A stretch of 64,000 nt of DNA. Origin: JAWLBY01 sp041687455 (GTDB taxonomy: Bacteria; Pseudomonadota; Gammaproteobacteria; Xanthomonadales; Xanthomonadaceae). Below are positions 7,921-15,426 of this stretch, one piece after another (the first letter of the stretch is position 1; each line of letters starts with the position of its first letter). The stretch lies in contig JAWLBY010000015.1 in the NCBI GenBank assembly GCA_041687455.1, forward strand, positions 43,840 through 107,839, in the 5' to 3' direction. Made by a program: the position numbers and the translations under genes. Under the pieces are notes generated by a model. It ran no database searches. It worked only from the letters and a program-made list of their open reading frames with translations, and had not been told where the DNA came from.

Positions 7921-8942
7921 GCCGCCGACTCCAGCGCCGGCAACGTCGCCATGTCCCAGCGCGGACGGACGTCGAGCGCGAGCGGCGCCCGCTGTCCGGC
8001 AGCCAGCCGCAATGCGCCGGCGAAAGCGATCATCGCGCCGTTGTCGGTGCAGAAGGCCGGACGCGGAAAGCAGACCCGCAGCGTGCGGCGGGTCGCCAGC
8101 GCGTCCAGCCGCTCGCGCAGCCGGCGGTTGGCACCGACGCCGCCGGCCACCACCAGCGTCCGCGCGCCGGTCTCGCGCAGCGCTCGCTCGCATTTGATCG
8201 CCAGCGTCTCGGTGACCGCTTCCTCGAAGCCGCGCGCGATGTCGGCGCGGGTCTGCTCGCTGCGGTCGCTGCCCTGCCACGCCAGCAGCACCTGGGTCTT
8301 CAGGCCGGAGAAGCTGAAATCGAGCCCGGGCCGATCGGTCATCGGCCGGGCGAAGCGGAATCGGTCCGGATCGCCGTCGGTGGCCAGCCGCGCCAGCTCG
8401 GGTCCCCCCGGATACGGCAGCCCCATCAGCTTGGCGGTCTTGTCGAACGCCTCGCCGGCGGCGTCGTCGAGCGTTTCGCCGAGCAGCCGGTAGTCGCCGA
8501 TCGCGCGCACTTCCATCAACTGTGTGTGGCCGCCGGACACCAGCAGCGCGACGAATGGCGGCGCCGGCGGATCCGGCTCCAGCAGCGGTGCCAGCAGGTG
8601 GCCTTCCATGTGGTGGACACCGATCGCCGGCAGGTCGAGCGCCCAGGCCAGCGCGCGGGCGGTCGCGGCGCCGACCAGCAGCGCGCCGACCAGGCCGGGA
8701 CCGGCGGTGAAGGCGATCCCGGTCAATGCATCGCGACCGATACCGGCCTCGGCCAGGCATTCGTCGATCAGCGGCAGCAGCTTGCGGACGTGGTCGCGGC
8801 TGGCGAGCTCCGGGACCACGCCGCCATACTCCGCATGCAGCGCGATCTGGCTGTACAGCCGATGCGCGAGCAGCCCGCGGCGCGGGTCATAGATCGCCAC
8901 GCCGGTCTCGTCGCACGAGGTTTCAATGCCGAGCACGCTCAT
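7917..8942 (-). CDS. tsaD: tRNA N6-threonylcarbamoyladenosine transferase TsaD
   Basis: Transfers the threonylcarbamoyl group to A37 of ANN-decoding tRNAs, working with TsaB, TsaC and TsaE. The 341-residue product shows GIETSCDETG, the metal-binding HHMEGH, LVSGGHTQL, the FSFSGLKT segment and VAGGVGANRRLRE. The ATG at 8942 gives the standard MSVLGIETS start. It is divergent from rpsU, the classical gammaproteobacterial arrangement. Confidence 0.96.
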   Translation of the reverse strand: MSVLGIETSCDETGVAIYDPRRGLLAHRLYSQIALHAEYGGVVPELASRDHVRKLLPLIDECLAEAGIGRDALTGIAFTAGPGLVGALLVGAATARALAWALDLPAIGVHHMEGHLLAPLLEPDPPAPPFVALLVSGGHTQLMEVRAIGDYRLLGETLDDAAGEAFDKTAKLMGLPYPGGPELARLATDGDPDRFRFARPMTDRPGLDFSFSGLKTQVLLAWQGSDRSEQTRADIARGFEEAVTETLAIKCERALRETGARTLVVAGGVGANRRLRERLDALATRRTLRVCFPRPAFCTDNGAMIAFAGALRLAAGQRAPLALDVRPRWDMATLPALESAA

Positions 8943-8990
8943 GCGGCACCGTCCGGGCACGGCGCGACGGTCGTCAGTGCTGGGGCTGGT

Positions 8991-9019
8991 TTGCGGCAGG
9001 TAGGCATCGACTGTATGAT
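8991..9019 (+). promoter_or_regulatory. Sigma-70 promoter of rpsU
   Basis: TTGCGG at 8991-8996 and TATGAT at 9014-9019 are separated by 17 bases. This is the best-matched promoter in the window and lies about 50 bases ahead of the rpsU start, as expected for a highly expressed ribosomal protein gene. Confidence 0.8.
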
Positions 9020-9070
9020 ACGCGGCTCCCCGCCACAGGGGATGCTCAACCGAATACCCCCGGAGATCAC

Positions 9071-9286
9071 ATGCCCAGCGTCAAAGTCCGCGAAAACGAG
9101 CCGTTCGAGTTTGCGCTCCGTCGCTTCAAGCGCACCTGCGAGAAGGCCGGCGTCCTGGCCGAAACCCGCAAGCGCGAGTACTACGAGAAGCCGACCCAGG
9201 AGCGCAAGCGCAAGGCGGCCGCCGCGGTCAAGCGTCATCTGCGCCGTGTGTCGCGCGACGCGACCAAGCGCCAGCGCCTCTACTGA
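9071..9286 (+). CDS. rpsU: 30S ribosomal protein S21
   Basis: A 71-residue basic protein (MPSVKVRENEPFEFALRR ... KRQRLY) that matches S21 in length and sequence. S21 is needed for initiation-competent 30S subunits in gammaproteobacteria. A promoter at 8991-9019 and an intrinsic terminator at 9375-9408 frame it as a mainly monocistronic unit. In enterobacteria rpsU is followed by dnaG and rpoD; here yqeY follows and dnaG is not present. Confidence 0.98.
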   Translation: MPSVKVRENEPFEFALRRFKRTCEKAGVLAETRKREYYEKPTQERKRKAAAAVKRHLRRVSRDATKRQRLY

Positions 9287-9374
9287 TCCGCACCTGACGC
9301 GCGCGATCCGTCGCGCGTGGTGTGACCGGACAGGCGCCGCGCGCCGCCGGTGACGCAGATTCCGGGTATACATC

Positions 9375-9408
9375 AAGCCGGCCGCGCCGCGAGCGCCGCC
9401 GGCTTTTT
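9375..9408 (+). terminator. Intrinsic terminator after rpsU
   Basis: AAGCCGGC at 9375-9382 pairs with GCCGGCTT at 9398-9405 and is followed by a run of five T. It is a standard Rho-independent terminator. Confidence 0.85.
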
Positions 9409-9467
9409 GTGTTCACGCGACGATCGCCCTGCCGGCGCCCGTCGCTGCCACTGCCAAGGAGAGCCCC

Positions 9468-9914
9468 ATGCCGCTGAAGCAACAACTCACCGACGACATG
9501 AAAGCCGCGATGAAGAGCGGTGAAAAGGAACGCCTGCAGGTAATCCGGCTGGTCAATGCGGCGATCAAGCAGCGCGAGGTCGACGAGCGGATCGAACTCG
9601 ACGATGCCGCCGTGCTGGCCGTGCTCGAGAAGATGGTCAAGCAGCGCAAGGATTCGATCACCCAGTACGAAGCTGCCGGCCGTGACGATCTGGCGCAGCA
9701 GGAGCGGTTCGAACTGGGCGTGATCCAGGCCTATCTGCCGGCCCAGCTCGACAGTGAAGCGCTGGCGGCCGAAGTCGACCGTGCGATCGCCGACGTCGGC
9801 GCCAGCGGCCCGGCCGACATGGGCAAGGTGATGGGCGTGCTGAAGCCGCGCATCGCCGGGCGTGGCGACATGGGCCTCGCCTCGCAACTGGTCAAGCAGA
9901 AGCTGGCCGGCTGA
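9468..9914 (+). CDS. yqeY: YqeY/GatB-like protein
   Basis: A 148-residue protein of the GatB/YqeY family (MPLKQQLTDDMKAAMKSGEK ... AYLPAQLDSEAL ... GKVMGVLKPRIAGR). It resembles the tRNA-interacting C-terminal domain of GatB, but a precise role has not been established. Placement next to rpsU is conserved in many proteobacteria. AAGGAGAG lies just ahead of the ATG. rlmM starts eight bases after its stop. Confidence 0.93.
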   Translation: MPLKQQLTDDMKAAMKSGEKERLQVIRLVNAAIKQREVDERIELDDAAVLAVLEKMVKQRKDSITQYEAAGRDDLAQQERFELGVIQAYLPAQLDSEALAAEVDRAIADVGASGPADMGKVMGVLKPRIAGRGDMGLASQLVKQKLAG

Positions 9915-9922
9915 GTCCGGCA

Positions 9923-11032
9923 GTGGCGGCAGAGATCCGCCCGCTGCACGGCTGGCTCGGCAGTTGCCGGGCCGGCTTCGAGCCGGAGCTCGCCAGCGAG
10001 TATGCCGAGCGTGCCGCGGCGATCGGCTGGGCCGGCTATCCGCGCGCCGAGCGCGATGCCGGGATCGTGCTGTACGTGCGTCACGACGGCGACGACGCCA
10101 CCCGTGCCGGGGCGATCCCGCCCGCCGATGATGCCGCCGTCGCGCTGGCCCAGCCGCAGCCGATTTTCGCGCGGCAGACGCTGGCGCTGCGGGCCGAACT
10201 GCGCGGGCTCGATCCGCAGGACCGGATCGCACCGATCGTGGCTGCGCTCGGCCGCCCGGACGGCACGCCGCGCTACGGCGGTGTCATCGTCGAGCATCCG
10301 GATTCGACCGCCTGCAAGCCGCTCGCCGGGCTCGCCCGCGCGTTCGGCAACGCGCTGCGGCCGGCGTTGCGCAAGGCCGGCTGGTCGAGCGCCGCCGAGC
10401 AGCCGCGACGGCCGTGGCTGCACGTGATGCTGCTGGCCGGCGACCGGCTGCTGCTGGCCGAGTCGACGCCGGACGCGCGTCCACAGTGGCCAGGCGGCAT
10501 TCCCCGCCTGCGCATGCACGCCGAGGCACCGTCGCGTTCGGCGCTGAAACTCGAGGAAGCACTGCTGGTGCTGCTGACCGCGGACGAACGCGCGCGCTGG
10601 CTGCAGCCGGGGCAGCGCGCGGCAGACCTCGGCGCGGCGCCGGGCGGCTGGAGCTGGGTGCTGGCCCGGCATCATGTCCGGGTCGCCGCGATCGACAACG
10701 GGCCGCTGGCCGCCAGCGCACTGGCGACCGGCATCATCGAGCCGTTGCGTGCCGACGGCTTCCGCTGGCAGCCGCCGGCAACGCTCGACTGGATGGTCTG
10801 CGACATGGTCGAGCAGCCGAGTCGGGTCGCGGTGCGAATGGCCGAGTGGTTCCGCAACGGCTGGTGCCGACGGGCGATCTTCAACCTGAAGCTGCCGATG
10901 AAGAAGCGCTGGGACGAAACCCGGCGCTGCCTCGATCTGTTCGCCGAACAGGCCGGCCGCCCACTGACGATCCGCGCCCGGCAGCTCTACCACGATCGCG
11001 AAGAGATCACCGTCTACGCCGGCCCGCGATGA
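9923..11032 (+). CDS. rlmM: 23S rRNA 2'-O-ribose methyltransferase RlmM
   Basis: A 369-residue enzyme methylating the ribose of C2498 in 23S rRNA. A THUMP-like N-terminal half is followed by the Rossmann domain with DLGAAPGGWSWVL, AAIDNGPL, the catalytic DWMVCDMVEQP and the lysine segment NLKLPMKKRW. These are RlmM (YgdE) hallmarks. The GTG at 9923 is the only start consistent with the YqeY spacing. The stop overlaps the NUDIX gene by ATGA. Confidence 0.92.
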   Translation: MAAEIRPLHGWLGSCRAGFEPELASEYAERAAAIGWAGYPRAERDAGIVLYVRHDGDDATRAGAIPPADDAAVALAQPQPIFARQTLALRAELRGLDPQDRIAPIVAALGRPDGTPRYGGVIVEHPDSTACKPLAGLARAFGNALRPALRKAGWSSAAEQPRRPWLHVMLLAGDRLLLAESTPDARPQWPGGIPRLRMHAEAPSRSALKLEEALLVLLTADERARWLQPGQRAADLGAAPGGWSWVLARHHVRVAAIDNGPLAASALATGIIEPLRADGFRWQPPATLDWMVCDMVEQPSRVAVRMAEWFRNGWCRRAIFNLKLPMKKRWDETRRCLDLFAEQAGRPLTIRARQLYHDREEITVYAGPR

Positions 11033-11439
11033 AGCCACGTGACGCTGTCGTGATCGTGCTGGTCGACGGCGAGCGGATCCTCGCGATCCGGCGCGCCGAC
11101 GGCGTCACCCGCGGCGGTTACTGGACGCCGCCGAGCGGCCGCGTCGAGTCCGGCGAAGCATTGCCCGATGCGGTGGTCCGCGAGGCGCGCGAGGAGCTCG
11201 GCATCGCGGTCCGGGCGGTCCAACCGTTGTGGCAGTGCCTGACCGACGACGGCCGCTACCGGCTGCACTGGTGGCTGGCCGAGCGCCTCGACGCGACCCC
11301 GCTGGCTGCCGACCCGCTCGAGATCGCCGAGTGCCGCTGGGTCACGGCCGACCAGTACCTCGCCCTGCAGCCCGGCTTCCCGGCCCACGCCGGCTTCTTC
11401 GCCGGGCCGTGGCGGCGCCTGCACGGGTCGCGACGCTGA
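11029..11439 (+). CDS. NUDIX hydrolase
   Basis: A 136-residue nucleoside-diphosphate-X hydrolase. The complete Nudix box is present: G-x5-E-x7-REAREELGI within GRVESGEALPDAVV and what follows. It resembles small MutT-like proteins, but the substrate cannot be read from sequence. It is translationally coupled to rlmM by an ATGA overlap, so it is probably co-expressed with rRNA modification and YqeY. Alternative roles include nucleotide-pool cleaning and RNA cap removal. Confidence 0.85.
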   Translation: MKPRDAVVIVLVDGERILAIRRADGVTRGGYWTPPSGRVESGEALPDAVVREAREELGIAVRAVQPLWQCLTDDGRYRLHWWLAERLDATPLAADPLEIAECRWVTADQYLALQPGFPAHAGFFAGPWRRLHGSRR

Positions 11440-11591
11440 CCGCGCCGCAGCCGGCAGACCGAACCGCGGCTGCACCGGAGTCGACAATGTACGGCCACTG
11501 TGCGGCGACGCACCGAAAGCGCGCGAACGAGCGACCAACCTGACGACCCACGTTCGTCCATCCGCTGCTGTGCCGCCGACCACGGTGAGGC

Positions 11592-12725
11592 ATGAACCGA
11601 CTGCGCGAATCCCACGCCGCCGCTGTGACGGCCGCCGTAACGAGGCCTGCCGACGCACGATCGCAGGTCATCACCGACGCCGACACGCTCGCGCGGCACG
11701 CGCCCGAGTGGCGAGCACTGGCCGCCCACAGCGGTCCGACCGAGCAGTTCGGCTGGGCCGCCGCCTGTGCCGGCACGCTGGCAGCGCCCGATGCCTGGCA
11801 GGTGTTCACGGTACGCGAGCGCGGCGAGCTGACCGCAGTGGCGCCGATGGTCCGGATCCGCCGTTTCGGGATCGACCACCTGGCGATGCTCGGTGTCGAC
11901 GCGCTGTACGAACCGATGGACCTGCCGTGTCGCAATGCCGGCGCCGCCCGCCGGCTGCTCGACATGCTGCTGTCGCCCGGCACACCGTTGCTGCTGCAGC
12001 GCCTGCCCAGCGGATCACGGCTGCTGCAGGCGCTGGCCGAGTGTTCCGGCTGGCGTGTGCAGAGCAGCCGCCAACCGGCCCCGGCGGCGCCGTTCATCAC
12101 GCTCGACGGCCGCTGGCTGGAACCGGAGTCGCAATTGAACCCGCGTCGCCGCGCCGACCTGCGCCGTGCCGCACGCCGCGCCGCCGCGCACGGCCCGTTG
12201 CGGATCGACATCCATGCACCGACTCCGGCCGATTTCGAACCGCTGTTCGCGCACGCGATCGCGGTCGAGGCGCGCAGTTGGAAAGGCCGCGACGGTACCG
12301 CCCTGCTGCACGACGATCGGCGCCGCGCATTCTTCCGCCGCTACGCGGAGCTCGCCGCCGCCGACGGCCAGTTGCGGATCGCGCTGCTGTGGCTCGGCGA
12401 GCAGGTCGCCGCGACGCAGATCGCGGCCGTCGCCGGTGGCCGCTACGCCGTGCTCAAGATCGGCTACGACGACACCTTCGCGGCCTGTTCGCCTGGGCTG
12501 CTGTTGCTGCAGCACACTGTGCGGCATGCCGCACAGTGCGGCCTGCAGCGCTACGAATTCCTCGGACTGCCGGAGGACTGGATCGCACCATGGACCCGCG
12601 AGCGCCACGAATGCTGCTGCCTGCGCCTGTATCCATCCGGCGTCCGCGGCACGCTGGCGCTGGCGACCGCGGTCGCCGGTGGCACGCTGCGACGGACCCC
12701 GCTGATGCGGCACAGCTTCCGATGA
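11592..12725 (+). CDS. CelD/BcsL-type GNAT acetyltransferase
   Basis: A 377-residue protein with two tandem GNAT-like halves, of the Acetyltransf_6/CelD group seen in polysaccharide and FemAB-like contexts. Supporting segments are LNPRRRADLRRAARRA, the central YAELAAADGQLRIALLWLGEQVAATQIA strand pair (quoted here only as a region near residues 255-280), IGYDDTFAACSPGLLLL and a late RYEFLGLPEDW. It may acylate a glycan or amino compound; no substrate is visible. The next gene, a proline dehydrogenase, overlaps it by ATGA. Confidence 0.75.
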   Translation: MNRLRESHAAAVTAAVTRPADARSQVITDADTLARHAPEWRALAAHSGPTEQFGWAAACAGTLAAPDAWQVFTVRERGELTAVAPMVRIRRFGIDHLAMLGVDALYEPMDLPCRNAGAARRLLDMLLSPGTPLLLQRLPSGSRLLQALAECSGWRVQSSRQPAPAAPFITLDGRWLEPESQLNPRRRADLRRAARRAAAHGPLRIDIHAPTPADFEPLFAHAIAVEARSWKGRDGTALLHDDRRRAFFRRYAELAAADGQLRIALLWLGEQVAATQIAAVAGGRYAVLKIGYDDTFAACSPGLLLLQHTVRHAAQCGLQRYEFLGLPEDWIAPWTRERHECCCLRLYPSGVRGTLALATAVAGGTLRRTPLMRHSFR

Positions 12726-13594
12726 ACCTGGCACGCCGAACCGCTGTGGCCTGCCTGACGCCGCTGCTGCGGCGCGCCGCACGCGCCTACGTCGTCGGCG
12801 ATCGGCTCGACGACGCGCTGGCCGCGCGCTCGCGCCTGGCCGCGAGCGGAATCGGCTGCACGCTCGGCTACTTCAACGACGAGCGCGAGTCACCGGCGGA
12901 GGTCGCCTGCCGGTACCGGCAGGCGCTCGCCGCACTCGGCGCCGACGACCACCTGTCGATCAAGCCTCCGGCGCTCGCGTTCGATGATGCACTGCTCGCC
13001 ACGCTGGCCAAACAGGCGGCCGCACGCGGCATCCGCCTGCACCTCGACTCGCACGGCCCGGCGACCGCCGAACCGACGCTGCGCGTGGCGGCCCGGATGC
13101 TGGCCGTGGTGTCAGCCGACCGGCTCGGACTCACGCTGCCGGGCCGCTGGCGGCGCAGCGTCGGCGATGCCCGCTGGGCCGCCGATCGCCGGCTGCCGGT
13201 TCGGGTGGTCAAGGGCCAGTGGCCGGAACGCGACGACCGGCCGGCCGAGCTGGTCGACGGATTGCTCGATGTCGTTGACGCGTTGTGCGGCAGCGACGCG
13301 CCGGTCGCGGTCGCCAGCCACGACCCGGCCGTGATCGCCCCGGCACTGCAGCGCCTGCAGCGTTCGGGCACCCGTTGTGAACTGCAACTGCTGCACGGCC
13401 TGCCACAGCGCGAGCCGTGCCGGCTTGCCGCGCGCTTCGGCGTGCCGGTCCGCATGTACCTGCCGTATGGCGCCGCCCACCTGCCCTACATGCTCGGCAG
13501 GGCGCTGGCGCAGCCATACCTGATCGGCTGGCTGGCGCGCGATCTGTGCCAGGGGCTGCGTCCGCGGCGGCTGCGCTCGCCGCAACCGGGCTGA
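12722..13594 (+). CDS. Stand-alone proline dehydrogenase family protein
   Basis: A 290-residue FAD-dependent TIM-barrel oxidoreductase related to the PutA proline dehydrogenase domain. It shows the strand motifs LSIKPPAL, RLHLDSHG, RVVKGQWPE (the flavin-contacting lysine region), AVASHDP, ELQLLHG and the C-terminal VRMYLPYG ... LPYMLGR. There is no linked P5C dehydrogenase domain, so it is not PutA. Coupling to a CelD-type GNAT suggests oxidation of proline or a proline-like imino compound in a small biosynthetic or modifying pathway. That pathway is inference. Confidence 0.77.
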   Translation: MNLARRTAVACLTPLLRRAARAYVVGDRLDDALAARSRLAASGIGCTLGYFNDERESPAEVACRYRQALAALGADDHLSIKPPALAFDDALLATLAKQAAARGIRLHLDSHGPATAEPTLRVAARMLAVVSADRLGLTLPGRWRRSVGDARWAADRRLPVRVVKGQWPERDDRPAELVDGLLDVVDALCGSDAPVAVASHDPAVIAPALQRLQRSGTRCELQLLHGLPQREPCRLAARFGVPVRMYLPYGAAHLPYMLGRALAQPYLIGWLARDLCQGLRPRRLRSPQPG

Positions 13595-13662
13595 GGCCGT
13601 CGCGAACGGCGCGGATGACCAGGATCACGCCACGGCCGGACCGGCGGCGCTACGATGCAACG

Positions 13663-14067
13663 ATGCGCCCCGGTCTCCGCCACCGCCGCCGCGTCCGCCT
13701 GGCCTGGCTGACCCTGTTCGCGCTGCTGCTGCAGCAGTTCGCGTTGGCGGCACATGCCTGCGAGCGCGGGTTCGAACCGCCCGCGGCGGCCGACAGCGCC
13801 GCCGACGGCGGCAGCCATCGGGAGCATTGCCGCAGCGCGCCAACGCCTTCCGATGCCGACGCCGGACTGCTGTGCGACAGGCACTGCAGCCCCGACGAAC
13901 TGATCGCGGCGAGCGACGGTGCCGGGCCGGCCGTCGCACCGGCGCTGCTGCCGCCCTGTTCGATGCCACCCGCCAGCGACCAGTGCCCGCAGGCGATCGT
14001 GCCGGGCGCTCCGGACGCCGCAGTCGATCCGCCGCCGATGTTGCGGTTCTGCACGCTGCTGATCTAG
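13663..14067 (+). CDS. Small secreted Cys-rich protein leading the cus operon
   Basis: A 134-residue protein with a basic N-terminus and a clear signal peptide (LAWLTLFALLLQQFALAAHA). The mature part holds seven cysteines in HACERG, EHCRS, LLCDRHCSP, PPCSM, DQCPQ and a terminal RFCTLLI, plus several histidines. Similar small Cys/His-rich exported proteins precede copper operons in Xanthomonas relatives (CopL-like), but the sequence match is too weak to name it. It ends 60 bases ahead of cusC, so it is likely the first gene of the metal operon. An upstream in-frame ATG at 13615 exists. Confidence 0.65.
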   Translation: MRPGLRHRRRVRLAWLTLFALLLQQFALAAHACERGFEPPAAADSAADGGSHREHCRSAPTPSDADAGLLCDRHCSPDELIAASDGAGPAVAPALLPPCSMPPASDQCPQAIVPGAPDAAVDPPPMLRFCTLLI

Positions 14068-14127
14068 CTCGACCTCCGCGACAGGTCCGCCGCCGCGCGC
14101 GGCGTGTTCATCGTTACCGGAGATCCC

Positions 14128-15426
14128 ATGCCTGCCCTGCACCGCCGATTCCCGGCATCCGATCCGATTGCGTTGTCGCCGACCCGGGTGACCCGGTCCG
14201 GCCCGCTGGCCTTGTTGTCCCTGGTGCTGCTCGCCGGATCGGCAACGGCTGCACCGCTCGACCTGTTCACCGCGATGCGCGTGGCCGTCGCCGACGCGCC
14301 CCGGCTTGCGGCACAGGCGTCACTCGCGCAGGCCGCGCGAGAGGACGCCGCGCGCGCCGACGCGCTGCCGGATCCCGAACTGGCGTTCGGCATCGACAAT
14401 CTGCCGGTCGACGGTAGCGACGCATTTCGGTTCGGCACCGACATGATGACCATGCGGCGGATCGAGCTGATGCAGGCCTGGCCGTCGCGCGGCAAGCGAA
14501 TTGCGCGTCGCGAATGGGCCGAAGCGATGGTGACCGAAACCGAAGCCGGCCGCCTCACGATCCGACGCGAAGTCGAGCGCGACGCCGGCCGCGCCTGGAT
14601 CGCGCGCTGGAATGCCGAACAGCGGCTGGCCCTGCTCGATGCGCTCGACGCCGAGCTGGCCCGCGCGGCGGAAGCCGCCGAAGCCCGGCTGCAAGGCGGC
14701 AGCGGTTCGGCTCTACTCGCGCTCGACGCACGTACCGAACGGGTCGCATTGGGCACGCGGCGAATCGCCGCCGACGCGGCGCGCGAAGCAGCAGGCGCGG
14801 CGCTGGCCCGCTGGATCGGCGCTGCCGCCAAACGGCCGCTGGCGGCAGCGCCGGCATTCGACAGCTTGCCGATTCCGGCCGAGCGGCTGCGCGCGGCACT
14901 CGACCGCTTCGCGCCGACCATACTGGCGGCCGCTCGACTCGATCGCGCTGAACGCGGTATCGCCGTGTCACTGGCGGAGCGGCGTCCCGATCTCCGGTTC
15001 GGAGTCGGCTACGGCGCGCGCAGCGCCCGCGGCGACATGCTGATGTTCGAGGTCGGCATCGGCCTGCCGCTGTTTCCGGCCCAGCGCCAGCAACGCGACA
15101 TCGCGGCGCGGCGTGCCGAGGCCGACGCCGCCGGCGCCGAGCTCGACGAGGTCCGCCGCGAGCAGCGCGAGCAACTCGAACTCGCGCTGGCGCGCTGGAG
15201 CGGCCTTCGTGCGCAGGTTGCGCACTACCGCGACACGCTGCTGCCGCTGCTGCGCGACCGCAGCCGCGTCGCACTGGCCGGCTACAGCGGCGGCGGCGAG
15301 CTGCAACCGTGGCTGCGCGCGCAACAACAGGAGATCGAACTGCGCCTGGCCGAGCTCGACGCGCAGACCGAACTGGCCGAGCAATGGCTGCTGCTGGCGA
15401 CGCTGCTGCCGGAGGACGCCCGATGA
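14128..15426 (+). CDS. cusC: CusC/CzcC-type outer membrane efflux protein
   Basis: A 432-residue TolC-family outer-membrane channel. The N-terminus is an export signal ending near GSATAAP. The mature protein is rich in long amphipathic helices (the duplicated OEP repeats), with the typical ALPDPELAFGIDNLP motif found in heavy-metal OMFs. CCGGAG precedes the ATG. It overlaps cusB by ATGA. It should complete a tripartite Cu(I)/Ag(I) pump with the next two genes. No lipoprotein cysteine is seen at the signal cleavage site, unlike E. coli CusC. Confidence 0.85.
   Translation: MPALHRRFPASDPIALSPTRVTRSGPLALLSLVLLAGSATAAPLDLFTAMRVAVADAPRLAAQASLAQAAREDAARADALPDPELAFGIDNLPVDGSDAFRFGTDMMTMRRIELMQAWPSRGKRIARREWAEAMVTETEAGRLTIRREVERDAGRAWIARWNAEQRLALLDALDAELARAAEAAEARLQGGSGSALLALDARTERVALGTRRIAADAAREAAGAALARWIGAAAKRPLAAAPAFDSLPIPAERLRAALDRFAPTILAAARLDRAERGIAVSLAERRPDLRFGVGYGARSARGDMLMFEVGIGLPLFPAQRQQRDIAARRAEADAAGAELDEVRREQREQLELALARWSGLRAQVAHYRDTLLPLLRDRSRVALAGYSGGGELQPWLRAQQQEIELRLAELDAQTELAEQWLLLATLLPEDAR

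Noticed and set aside
9014..9286. Complete macromolecular synthesis operon (rpsU-dnaG-rpoD)
   Set aside because: Only rpsU is present, followed by a terminator and yqeY; dnaG and rpoD are not in the window.
13757..13785. tRNA-like GGTTCGAACC segment
   Set aside because: It lies in the coding sequence of the Cys-rich leader protein and no acceptor or anticodon stem can be formed around it.
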